A stretch of DNA of 21,490 bases from an uncultured Prevotella sp. GTDB lineage: Bacteria > Bacteroidota > Bacteroidia > Bacteroidales > Bacteroidaceae. Location of the stretch: contig CAKQSF010000025.1 of the NCBI GenBank assembly GCA_934272845.1, positions 1 through 21,490 on the forward strand. The letters run 5' to 3'. The notes beneath the pieces were generated by a model. The model made no database searches and was not told where the DNA came from. It worked only from the letters and a program-made list of their open reading frames with translations. Both the position numbers and the translations under genes were made by a program. Each line of letters opens with the position of its first letter. The stretch's first letter is position 1. Of the stretch, positions 1 to 6,580 are shown one piece after another.

Positions 1-71
1 TCTTTAGCTCAGTTGGCCAGAGCACGTGATTTGTAATCTCGGGGTCGTTGGTTCGAATCCGACAAGAGGCT
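1..71 (+). tRNA. tRNA-Thr (anticodon UGU), 5' end cut by window edge
   Basis: The cloverleaf can be folded by eye. The D stem is GCTC/GAGC at 7-10 and 20-23, the anticodon loop TTTGTAA is at 30-36 with TGT at 32-34, and the T arm is GTTGG-TTCGAAT-CCGAC. The 3' acceptor strand AAGAGGC at 64-70 pairs with TCTT at 1-4, so only the first three bases (GCC expected) lie outside the window. Base 71 is the discriminator T, and CCA is not encoded. The anticodon reads ACA threonine codons. The third pair of the anticodon stem is a T-T mismatch (27/39); all other stems are sound, so this is probably a normal gene. A terminator follows directly. Confidence 0.95.
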
Positions 72-80
72 CGAAAAGAA

Positions 81-108
81 GGACATTCCAATGGGGATGT
101 CCTTTTTT
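81..108 (+). terminator. Intrinsic terminator after tRNA-Thr
   Basis: GGACAT pairs with ATGTCC, extended inward by two C-G pairs past one T-G pair. The hairpin is followed by a run of six T. It starts ten bases after the tRNA discriminator base, so it most likely ends the tRNA transcript. Confidence 0.85.
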
Positions 109-121
109 CGTTTCATAACTT

Positions 122-323
122 TATAGGGTGGTTCTATAAATTACCAACGTTATGTGAAACTTAATTGGTGTAATGACGTTTTGTTATCTTTCGGACTCTT
201 ATCGGTTCAAGTCTGAAGTGCGCTCAGTCGAGTAGCACGCTACACTCATTTTCTTACTTATACTTTGACCTCGAAAATAGCCTCGAAATATAACAAAGGT
301 AATTTATAGAACCACCCCCTATA
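122..323. repeat. MITE-like element with ~20-bp inverted terminal repeats, no coding capacity
   Basis: The left end (122-145) and right end (298-323) are inverted copies. Twenty bases from GGTAATTTATAG onward through the CCACCC run match exactly, and the right arm then has two extra C before CTATA. A second inverted pair lies inside: TTGTTATCTTTCG near 180-195 against CGAAATATAACAA near 284-296, 12 of 13 matching. The core is about 150 bp and has no open reading frame of note. The shape (long terminal inverted repeats, small size, no transposase) suggests a non-autonomous mobile element or a dispersed palindromic intergenic repeat. I see no convincing target-site duplication. Only one copy lies in this window, so mobility is inference. 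Confidence 0.6.
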
Positions 324-440
324 TTGTCCCATGAAAAGGGCGATTTCTTAAATTTACCATTTTCGTATGGCAAAGCGCAGGTAGAGTGTAATAATCTTAA
401 TATTAGCGCTTTATGCTGATAGAGTAGGGCGATGTGTTTT

Positions 441-528
441 TTTACAATGTAATCAGGCCCTAATTACGCTGTAATCACTATCTAATTACAATGTAAAAGA
501 GCCTTAATTGCGTTGCAATTAGGGCTCT
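441..528. repeat. Array A: four 13-bp palindromes in exact 22-bp register
   Basis: Left half-sites begin at 441, 463, 485 and 507, exactly 22 bp apart. The units read TTTAC-AAT-GTAAT, ATTAC-GCT-GTAAT, ATTAC-AAT-GTAAA and ATTGC-GTT-GCAAT, that is, 5-bp arms around a 3-bp centre. The 9-bp spacers are CAGGCCCTA, CACTATCTA and AGAGCCTTA, and the base run after the last unit is TAGGGCTCT. Centres and spacers vary while the palindrome rule and the spacing are kept. Array B near 16371-16471 shares two of these spacers, one of them as the exact reverse complement. Confidence 0.75.
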
Positions 529-531
529 TTT
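495..531. terminator. Strong hairpin, likely bidirectional terminator
   Basis: AAAAGAGCC at the left and GGCTCTTTT at the right enclose TTAATTGC-GTT-GCAATTA. This gives a stem of about 17 bp with one mismatch, bordered by an A-run on one side and a T-run on the other. It can terminate transcription from either strand. The gene that would use it is the AraC-type regulator, whose stop codon is about 50 bp away. The last unit of palindrome array A forms the tip of this hairpin. Confidence 0.7.
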
Positions 532-583
532 ACTCTATTTCCGAAATTTACCATTTCCTCAGTCTGTGAAAAGTGGCTGTATG

Positions 584-2677
584 TTAGTTCTCTTTCTTTG
601 TGTTCGTCTTGTTATCACCGCTGCGGTATTGCGACGGTGTTACGCCGTGTATCTTCTGAAAATTGCGTCTGAAGGCAGAGGCGTCGTTAAATCCGCATGC
701 CAATGCTATGTCGGTAATAGAAAGGGTCGTGGTACGCAGCATTTCCTCCGCTTTGTCTATACGTTGCGACATGATATAGTCCATAGGCGTTTGCCCCGTT
801 GCTGTTTTCATCTTGCGGAATAGTTGTGCGCGGCTCATAGCCATTTCGTCAGCAAACTCGTTTACTCCGAAGTCTGGGTTCTTGAGATATTTCTGCATTA
901 AATGCTGTGCTTTCTCGAGAAATTCCTTTTTCTGTGTTTGGGCATAGTCCTGCGTGGCGTTGTCATTCCGTTGAGGCGATTCAATGGCTGTGGGCTGTGG
1001 CGTAGTGGTGTTCTGTGTCGATTCCCTGCGTTTGTTTTTCCTTCTAAAGAGTAGCCATGTGCCTGCGGTGCAGCCTAGCAATGCAATAATAAGTAATGTG
1101 ATATAAACGCTCCAGTTGTTGTTGTCCTCCTTTACTTCAGGTACGCTCACGTTAGAGTCGATGGCGAGTATGCCCTGTTCGCTGCCAAAGAGTATTTCTT
1201 TAGATGTAGGGTCCAGGAAATATGCGCCCTCAGCAAACTCGTGTTCGTTAGCGCTTACTATCTCAGCCCTTAGCGTCAGGTTGTCTATACGAGTCAGTAG
1301 GTTGCCAGCAGCGACATAAACGTATCTGCCTTTGCATATTAACCCTTTTACGCATAGGTTTGCAGTTTCGTTCTTTAGTAAGTCGTGCCAGTCTTTTTCA
1401 CCATTTCTTTTGTATGTAACACCATTTGATGTGCCACACCATACCGTGCCATCGCCTGCTACGCTGATGACGTAGCAAATACGATCTGGCAACTCCAAGG
1501 TTGTAATATTGTCCTTACGCTTGTATATTCCGTCTTCAGATGCTATCCATAATGCCCCGTCAGAGGTCAGTGTGATGTCGTGAATCTTTTTCGCTATGGT
1601 GTCTATAGGTCCAATTGCGTTGAGTGATATGGGGTTGATGGTAGCCAGTCCGCTCCATGTAGCCGCCCAGACGCATCCTCTCTTTCTGTCTTCAATGAGT
1701 TTGTAAATACGGTTATATGTGTTTGTGGAGTCCTTTCTAAGCATGATATGCTTGAAGGATTCTTTTCCATCGGTATTGACATATATTCCGCAGATGGTGG
1801 CAATCCACAGTCGTTTTTTAGAGTCGAGCATTAGGTGTCTTACCTTTTTTGCCATTTGACTTGTTTCTCCAGGATAGTGGTATACGGAGGTTACGGAGCG
1901 TTTGTCGTCAGAATATGCTATGCCATTATGGTCGTAACCAATGAAGAGACCGTTGCAGCCGTTGCTGCAAAGTGTTCTTATCGACTTACTTGCTTCTGGC
2001 AGAAATATCTTAGGTGCGTTGTTGCCCGTGAATGCGTAGTATATGCCGTTATTAGCAGTGCCAACCCATAGTTTCTTGTCTTGGCTCAAGTAGATAGCAT
2101 AAACGTCTTGTGCATCGAGTTTGGCTTGAGCGGCAATGCTACCTTGGTATATGATGGAATCCTTTACGCCTTTGGTGTATTGTACAAGTCTTTTGTCTAT
2201 TCTTTTCCATGTATGGAGTTTGTCTGTGATTGTCTCTTTATCTTCTTTTTTCAGAGCCTTTTTTATGTCTGCAGGAACCAACGTTTCGTTTACGGTTACG
2301 AAATCATCACTTTTGTATCTGTAGAAAACGTATATCTGCGAGGTTTTGAAGTAAATCCATAGAATGCCTTTTTTGTCGAGAAAAAATTTTGCGGTTCGGT
2401 TGTCTGGGGCATCGTGTTCACCCTTGCCGGGTGCGTAAGTTTTTATAGAATAACCATTAAAGCGGCATAAACCGTTCATCATGGAGAACCAAAGGTCACC
2501 GTTTTTATCTTCGGCAATGTCGCTTATGCGATAGTCGGGCAGTCCTGCTCCAATGTCAAAGTGGTGAAAGTGTAGCAGGTTTGCCGTATTATCCTGCTTC
2601 GCTACCGCATCGACCGTGGTCAGAATACTGCATATCGTAAAAAATATAATGTATAGAAAATGTTTTATGGGCAGCAT
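584..2677 (-). CDS. Membrane-anchored propeller sensor / AraC-family transcription regulator lacking kinase and receiver domains
   Basis: This 697-residue protein starts with a signal peptide or anchor (about residues 1-26). Roughly eight two-component-regulator-propeller repeats follow to about residue 515, recognised by recurring D-x-x-G/K-x-x-W-h-A/G patterns such as DKNGDLWF, DKKLWVGT, DSKKRLWIAT and SDGALWIAS. One transmembrane helix lies at about 522-543, followed by a basic stop-transfer stretch, a T/Q/N-rich linker and an AraC-type double helix-turn-helix at about 590-685 (ADEMAMSRAQLFRKM and CGFNDASAFRRNF). Bacteroidetes hybrid two-component regulators have a similar outline, but they usually also carry a Y_Y_Y domain, HisKA/HATPase and a receiver. 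None of these is visible here, and the reading frame is intact. The DNA-binding domain should face the cytoplasm while tied to the membrane, with the propeller periplasmic. The ligand and target genes are unknown; glycan sensing is the family precedent. Confidence 0.85.
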   Translation of the reverse strand: MLPIKHFLYIIFFTICSILTTVDAVAKQDNTANLLHFHHFDIGAGLPDYRISDIAEDKNGDLWFSMMNGLCRFNGYSIKTYAPGKGEHDAPDNRTAKFFLDKKGILWIYFKTSQIYVFYRYKSDDFVTVNETLVPADIKKALKKEDKETITDKLHTWKRIDKRLVQYTKGVKDSIIYQGSIAAQAKLDAQDVYAIYLSQDKKLWVGTANNGIYYAFTGNNAPKIFLPEASKSIRTLCSNGCNGLFIGYDHNGIAYSDDKRSVTSVYHYPGETSQMAKKVRHLMLDSKKRLWIATICGIYVNTDGKESFKHIMLRKDSTNTYNRIYKLIEDRKRGCVWAATWSGLATINPISLNAIGPIDTIAKKIHDITLTSDGALWIASEDGIYKRKDNITTLELPDRICYVISVAGDGTVWCGTSNGVTYKRNGEKDWHDLLKNETANLCVKGLICKGRYVYVAAGNLLTRIDNLTLRAEIVSANEHEFAEGAYFLDPTSKEILFGSEQGILAIDSNVSVPEVKEDNNNWSVYITLLIIALLGCTAGTWLLFRRKNKRRESTQNTTTPQPTAIESPQRNDNATQDYAQTQKKEFLEKAQHLMQKYLKNPDFGVNEFADEMAMSRAQLFRKMKTATGQTPMDYIMSQRIDKAEEMLRTTTLSITDIALACGFNDASAFRRNFQKIHGVTPSQYRSGDNKTNTKKEN

Positions 2678-2699
2678 GTTTTAGTTTTTAATTATATTG

Positions 2700-2707
2700 C
2701 AAAATTA
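2700..2707 (-). promoter_or_regulatory. -7 promoter box for the propeller/AraC regulator
   Basis: Read on the minus strand this is TAATTTTG, a match to the Bacteroidetes -7 element TAnnTTTG, lying 23 bp upstream of the start codon. No clear -33 box was seen. Confidence 0.5.
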
Positions 2708-2879
2708 CACAAAAATAATGGCATTTTAGTGTGATAAGATGTAAAAAATCTCATTTCTGATACTTTTTTCATGTTTATTGCTATAAGAGTAGATGGTTTG
2801 GGGTGTTTCTTAGGAGTAGAAAGATACTGATTGATGTTTATTAGAGATTAGAAACATCCTATCATTAGTATATTCTTAG

Positions 2880-2887
2880 TAACTTTG
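2880..2887 (+). promoter_or_regulatory. -7 promoter box facing a gene-free interval
   Basis: TAACTTTG matches TAnnTTTG exactly on the plus strand. No protein gene lies downstream on this strand before the terminator at 3062-3110, so the box points to a short non-coding transcript. The -33 region is not convincing. Confidence 0.5.
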
Positions 2888-2892
2888 CAACA

Positions 2893-3108
2893 TGTAAAGG
2901 ATAACACAAAATCAGGTAACATAAAACGAACAACACATTGTTATTTAACTAACTAATACGCTTGGTAATGGCTGTCATCGCACCTGGACAGTTTAGGTTT
3001 GTAGTACTTGTAGTAGGAAATCAGTTGTAAGGATAGTGAATAAGGTGCACTTGCAAAACAAAAAAGCCGTTCTGACTCCGTGATGGAATAAGAACGGCTT
3101 TTGTTTTT
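2893..3108 (+). ncRNA. Candidate small RNA of about 215 nt (promoter-to-terminator unit)
   Basis: The unit is defined by a perfect TAnnTTTG box at 2880-2887 and a strong plus-strand terminator at 3062-3110, inside the 546-bp gap between two minus-strand genes. Local structure is present: AACAA-CACA-TTGTT at 2929-2942, and GCACCT at 2980-2985 can pair with AGGTGC at 3043-3048. A 20-codon micro-ORF (2968-3030, starting MAVIAPGQF) lies inside, so a small peptide or leader is an alternative. The transcript start is placed by analogy, a few bases after the -7 box. I cannot assign a known RNA family, and transcription is not proven by sequence alone. Confidence 0.4.
2968..3030 (+). CDS. Possible 20-residue micro-ORF inside the candidate small RNA
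   Basis: ATG at 2968 opens 20 codons that end in TAA at 3030. The peptide is MAVIAPGQF followed by RFVVLVVGNQL without the repeated RF overlap; its centre is hydrophobic (FVVLVVG). No ribosome-binding site is evident, which is usual for this phylum and therefore not informative. It is too short for coding statistics. The case rests on its location within a unit that has its own promoter box and terminator. It may equally be a chance ORF in a structured RNA. Confidence 0.2.
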   Translation: MAVIAPGQFRFVVLVVGNQL

Positions 3109-3110
3109 GG
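3062..3110. terminator. Strong bidirectional intrinsic terminator
   Basis: AAAGCCGTTCT pairs perfectly with AGAACGGCTTT (11 bp) around a 17-nt loop. An A-rich tract precedes it and TTTTGTTTTT follows, so both strands read hairpin plus U-run. It can end the minus-strand esterase/deacetylase gene, whose stop is about 115 bp away, and the candidate plus-strand small RNA. Confidence 0.8.
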
Positions 3111-3223
3111 TTATATGATGAACCACCTTATATTGAGATAAATAATATCTAAGATAAAGTTGCCTTGTACTATAACATTAATTATACCAATTAATTTTTC
3201 GCTATCACTATGCGGTGGTGGGC

Positions 3224-4735
3224 TTATAAATCTGCTTTTATTTTAATGACGCCTTTTGATGGCTTAGCGTTCACGTATCTCTTTTTGCCATTTTGCTCAA
3301 TGCAAAATGTAAGAGGATGGTTAAAAATCTTTTTGTTAAGCGAATTGTCAAAGTTTATAATTATAGTGTTCCCTTTGTGCTGGACAGTAAAGAAGGTAGC
3401 GTCGCGCTCTTTCCTGTATGCCATTACTTCAGCGAATGTTCCTACCCAGACATCGTTTGTGTGTTCCTTTACATAATCATAAAACTGCCATAACTCTTCT
3501 GGATGGTACCATTTGTCGTAGCCTTCCGTTATGCCGTGGGTCATTGTTACTCCCCATTGTCCTTGGTTTATCAGTTCGTTAAGCCATGTTTCCATCTTGG
3601 GCAATGTGGTTTTGTTATTTTGTTGTCCTTGTGCTGTTTGGAACTGTCGTGAGCCTATGCGTCCTTTGTCAACTGCGTTTATTACCTGTTCTGTCATTGC
3701 GTTGTATGGATAGGCAAGTGTCAAAGGAGTGTGGCCGAGGTTAGCATTAAAGGCCGAGTCGTTACGGTAGACGTCTTCCATGAAAGAATCAAGTCCTACC
3801 TTTATGCAGTTAGGGTGACTCCATGAGTGACTACCTATGTCATGGCCTTTTTTCTCCATTTCCTTTATTTGTTTCCAGGTTAGGCGTGCACCGTGATTTG
3901 TATTTGTCTTTCCTACCATGTTGCCTATAATCCAGAATGAACCGCGAAAACCGCGTTTCTCAAGATTGGGTGCTACCAGAGTGTAGTGTTCCGCTAAACC
4001 ATCATCGTAGGTAAAACTTACAGCGGCTTTCTTGCCTTCGTAATATGGGGCTATTGATACTCCGTCAGAGGATTTCATGTAAGTATTGAACCATTCTGTT
4101 CCTATAGGAAGGAAAAGGTTGTGACCGTATTTGTTAAGATGGGCTGTGTCGTTAGGACCTTGAAAATACTTCTTACGGAAGTTAGCATCGCGTACCTTTA
4201 TGATACAGTCTTCCGTATAATTGTATAACACAGGAATATTGTTCTGTTGGCAGACTTCTCGAATGGTATTGCAGACTTCGGCAAAGCCAGGACGGTCTAT
4301 GTACCATGGGGTTACATATCCTATTTTTGCCTTAGGACATTGTTTCTGAATGTTTTTTATGAACAAAGTGAGGGAGTCTTTGAACATCTTTAGTGAATCA
4401 GGGTTATCCTTTATCTTCTCTGCATCGTTGTGCCCGGCTATTATTAGCACATAGTCTGCTGCAGGATCCATCAACTTCGCTTTAGTGTAAATGGCGGGAC
4501 CGAAGTTGAATTTACCGTCATGGGTCCTGTCAAAGGCGATGCAAGCACCATTCTTTCCATAGTTGTTGTATTTCATTCCCATGGCTTGCGCCATCTTGTA
4601 GTGCCATGTTTCTTCTTTAGGAGCCTTATGGTTGGCTGTGTATGAGTCACCTATAACGTTGATGATGCGTTGATTTTGGGCAAATAATGTTACTGAAAAA
4701 TAGAGTAGTAATAGTAATGTTAGTGTCTTCTTCAT
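3224..4735 (-). CDS. Secreted two-domain carbohydrate esterase: SGNH hydrolase fused to NodB-type polysaccharide deacetylase
   Basis: This is a 503-residue protein with a signal peptide (residues 1-20, ending LFAQ). The first domain (about 23-222) is an SGNH/GDSL esterase. It has GDSY with nucleophile Ser31, the block II glycine near 60-63, GHND at 101-104 with Asn103, and the D-x-x-H pair Asp196/His199. The second domain (about 236-440) is a CE4/NodB deacetylase, with TYDDG holding Asp244/Asp245, metal ligands His303 and His307 in HSWSH, the YPYN loop at 342-345 and a likely catalytic His400 in MTHG. Both sets of active-site residues look intact. A short beta-rich tail follows. It should act outside the cytoplasm, removing O-acetyl and N-acetyl groups (or two kinds of O-acetyl) from a polysaccharide; the substrate cannot be read from the sequence. 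It has no co-transcribed neighbour. Confidence 0.85.
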   Translation of the reverse strand: MKKTLTLLLLLYFSVTLFAQNQRIINVIGDSYTANHKAPKEETWHYKMAQAMGMKYNNYGKNGACIAFDRTHDGKFNFGPAIYTKAKLMDPAADYVLIIAGHNDAEKIKDNPDSLKMFKDSLTLFIKNIQKQCPKAKIGYVTPWYIDRPGFAEVCNTIREVCQQNNIPVLYNYTEDCIIKVRDANFRKKYFQGPNDTAHLNKYGHNLFLPIGTEWFNTYMKSSDGVSIAPYYEGKKAAVSFTYDDGLAEHYTLVAPNLEKRGFRGSFWIIGNMVGKTNTNHGARLTWKQIKEMEKKGHDIGSHSWSHPNCIKVGLDSFMEDVYRNDSAFNANLGHTPLTLAYPYNAMTEQVINAVDKGRIGSRQFQTAQGQQNNKTTLPKMETWLNELINQGQWGVTMTHGITEGYDKWYHPEELWQFYDYVKEHTNDVWVGTFAEVMAYRKERDATFFTVQHKGNTIIINFDNSLNKKIFNHPLTFCIEQNGKKRYVNAKPSKGVIKIKADL

Positions 4736-5011
4736 ATATAATTTATTGGTGTTATTTAGGTAGGTGTTCTAAATTATTTTAATATAGACTATTCTGAGGC
4801 AACTGGTTTCACTGTTTGAGGGAGAACTCCGTGAAACGCTTGAGCCTTGCGAGGAATGCGAGCGTTGTGACAGAAAACAGGGAAGCAGATATTCAAAAGA
4901 GACAGTATTAAATATTACAAATAATATTAGAATATAAATCTACTCATTTGTAAACACAATTATGAATACTTATTTAGTATATTATTTGGGAACGGAAATG
5001 TAATTAAAACT
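4736..5011. other. Gene-free stretch upstream of the esterase/deacetylase
   Basis: No gene is supported between the esterase/deacetylase start and the glmM terminator. Most of it is AT-rich. A block of roughly 100 bp (about 4795-4895) is clearly richer in G+C and carries an inverted pair, GTTTCAC/GTGAAAC, around an 18-nt loop. I could not find a TAnnTTTG box close to the esterase start, so its promoter is not located. Confidence 0.5.
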
Positions 5012-5048
5012 AATAGGAAAGCCATCTGTATGACTTTCCTATTGTTTT
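5012..5048. terminator. Terminator of glmM, possibly bidirectional
   Basis: AATAGGAAAG at 5012-5021 pairs with CTTTCCTATT at 5034-5043. On the minus strand the hairpin is followed by TAGTTTTAATT; on the plus strand by GTTTTT. It lies about 20 bp past the glmM stop codon. Confidence 0.7.
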
Positions 5049-5064
5049 TGCGTGTTCTAAAGTG

Positions 5065-6456
5065 TTACTTTGTGTAACTATATACTATGTCCATGATTTT
5101 CTTACCTATGGCATCAGCCTCCTCCATGGTGTGAGCCTCACTGTAAACGCGGATGATTGGCTCCGTGTTTGACTTGCGCAGGTGTACCCATTTGTCAGGG
5201 AAATCAAGTTTTACACCGTCTATGTCATTGACAGTAACGTCTGGCTGTGACTCATACATCTTCTTAACTTCAGCGAGCAGTGCGTCAACGTTGGTTTCTG
5301 GAGTAAGGTCAATGCGGTTCTTCGCAATGAAATACTCTGGGAATGTCTTGCGCAGTTCGCTTACCTTCATGCCTTTCTGGGCAAGAGAAGAGAGGAAGAG
5401 CGCTATGCCAACGAGTGCGTCACGACCGTAATGGCTCTCTGGGTAGATGACGCCACCATTGCCTTCGCCACCGATTACTGCGCCAACTTCCTTCATTTTG
5501 GTTGTAACGTTAACCTCACCTACTGCTGCTGCACTGTAAACACCACCGTGTTTCTCGGTAACATCACGAAGGGCACGGGTGCTTGACAGGTTGCTGACGG
5601 TTGCGCCAGGAGTGTGTGAGAGTACGTAGTCTGCTACACTGACGAGTGTGTATTCCTCACCATACATCTTACCGTCTTCGCAAATGAACGCCAAACGGTC
5701 TACGTCAGGGTCTACAACGATACCGAGGTCATAACCGCCTTTCTTTAGTTCGGCCATGATGCCAGAGAGGTTCTTCTCTAATGGTTCTGGGTTATGAGCG
5801 AAATCACCGTTAGGTTCACCGTTGAGGAATTTGTATTCTACGCCTAAACGATCGAGCAGTGGAGGAAGAATGATACCACCAACACTGTTGATAGAGTCGA
5901 CTACAACTTTGAATCCTGCCTTCTTTACCGCTTCTGCATCAACAAGTTTCAAGTTCATGACAGCATCTATGTGACGCTCATCGAAACTCTCTTCGCTGTA
6001 TTTGCCAAGATGGTCTACGTCGGCGTATACAAAACTCTCTGCTTCTGCAATGGCAAGTACCTCTGCTCCGTCTGCTGCGGTGAGAAATTCGCCCTTGTTG
6101 TTCAGTAATTTGAGCGCGTTCCAGTGACGAGGGTTGTGTGATGCCGTGATTATTATGCCTCCATCAGCACCTGCCATGGTAACAGCGAGTTCTGTGGTTG
6201 GGGTTGATGCGAGACCGATGTTGATAACATCGTAGCCCATGCCGAGCAAGGTACCGCATACAACATTCTTCACCATCTCACCAGAGATACGTGCGTCACG
6301 ACCTACAACAATCTTATTGCTGCCAGAAGGCGTTGACTTACGTATGAAGGTGGCGTATGCTGATGTGAATTTTACAATGTCAAGTGGGTTTAATGTGTCG
6401 CCCGCAGGTCCACCAATGGTACCGCGGATGCCTGAGATTGATTTTATCAGTGACAT
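5065..6456 (-). CDS. glmM: Phosphoglucosamine mutase (phosphohexomutase family)
   Basis: This 463-residue alpha-D-phosphohexomutase is expected to convert glucosamine-6-phosphate to glucosamine-1-phosphate for UDP-GlcNAc, and hence for peptidoglycan and lipid A. The phosphoserine loop TASHNP has Ser106. The Mg-binding loop DPDVDR has Asp249, Asp251 and Asp253. The sugar-binding loop GEGNGG lies near 335, and the phosphate-binding loop RKSNTEP near 428. The N-terminus (SISGIRGTIGG) is the usual start of Bacteroidetes GlmM proteins, which fixes the start codon. A phosphomannomutase or phosphoglucomutase role cannot be excluded from these motifs alone. It lies 124 bp downstream of the DUF4827 lipoprotein gene on the same strand, and ends at its own terminator. 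Confidence 0.88.
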   Translation of the reverse strand: MSLIKSISGIRGTIGGPAGDTLNPLDIVKFTSAYATFIRKSTPSGSNKIVVGRDARISGEMVKNVVCGTLLGMGYDVINIGLASTPTTELAVTMAGADGGIIITASHNPRHWNALKLLNNKGEFLTAADGAEVLAIAEAESFVYADVDHLGKYSEESFDERHIDAVMNLKLVDAEAVKKAGFKVVVDSINSVGGIILPPLLDRLGVEYKFLNGEPNGDFAHNPEPLEKNLSGIMAELKKGGYDLGIVVDPDVDRLAFICEDGKMYGEEYTLVSVADYVLSHTPGATVSNLSSTRALRDVTEKHGGVYSAAAVGEVNVTTKMKEVGAVIGGEGNGGVIYPESHYGRDALVGIALFLSSLAQKGMKVSELRKTFPEYFIAKNRIDLTPETNVDALLAEVKKMYESQPDVTVNDIDGVKLDFPDKWVHLRKSNTEPIIRVYSEAHTMEEADAIGKKIMDIVYSYTK

Positions 6457-6580
6457 GTTTCTTGAAGTTTAAAGTTACTTATATCTTTGTTTTGCAATGA
6501 TGCTTCGGATGTTCTTCTGGAGCGTTTAAAAGGTACTAATATGGAGTCTCGGATGTACCAATATGTTGGTCTGGTTATGT

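Larger units (their letters stand above)
324..583. other. Gene-free stretch between the MITE-like element and the AraC-type regulator
   Basis: No coding region is supported here. The stretch holds an inverted repeat (AAAGCGC near 370 with GCGCTTT near 410), the four-unit palindrome array at 441-528, and a 13-bp direct repeat, AAATTTACCATTT, at 350-362 and 544-556 that brackets the array. A hairpin at its right end (495-531) can serve as a terminator for the convergent regulator gene. Confidence 0.6.

Noticed and set aside
122..323. Prophage, integrative element or complete insertion sequence near tRNA-Thr
   Set aside because: No integrase, transposase or phage gene is present anywhere in the window, and no attachment-site duplicate of the tRNA 3' end was seen.
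441..528. Arrays A, B and C as CRISPR arrays
   Set aside because: Repeat units are 13 bp and spacers 9 bp, spacers recur and resemble each other, and no cas gene is in the window. The dimensions do not fit any CRISPR type.
566..823. Plus-strand open frames opposite the regulator, glmM, thiL, sppA and lyase genes
   Set aside because: They lie antisense to genes with clear family motifs, show no recognisable domains, and are of random-frame length.
3111..3135. Possible second end of the MITE-like element (GAACCACCTTATATT)
   Set aside because: Only about 14 bases resemble the right end at 308-326, with a length difference in the C-run, and no matching inverted partner lies nearby. Too short to call a copy.
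6532..6559. Hairpin GGTAC/GTACC after the DUF4827 gene as a terminator
   Set aside because: The stem is only 5 bp with a loop of 18 nt, and the minus-strand T-run is four bases. Not convincing as an intrinsic terminator.
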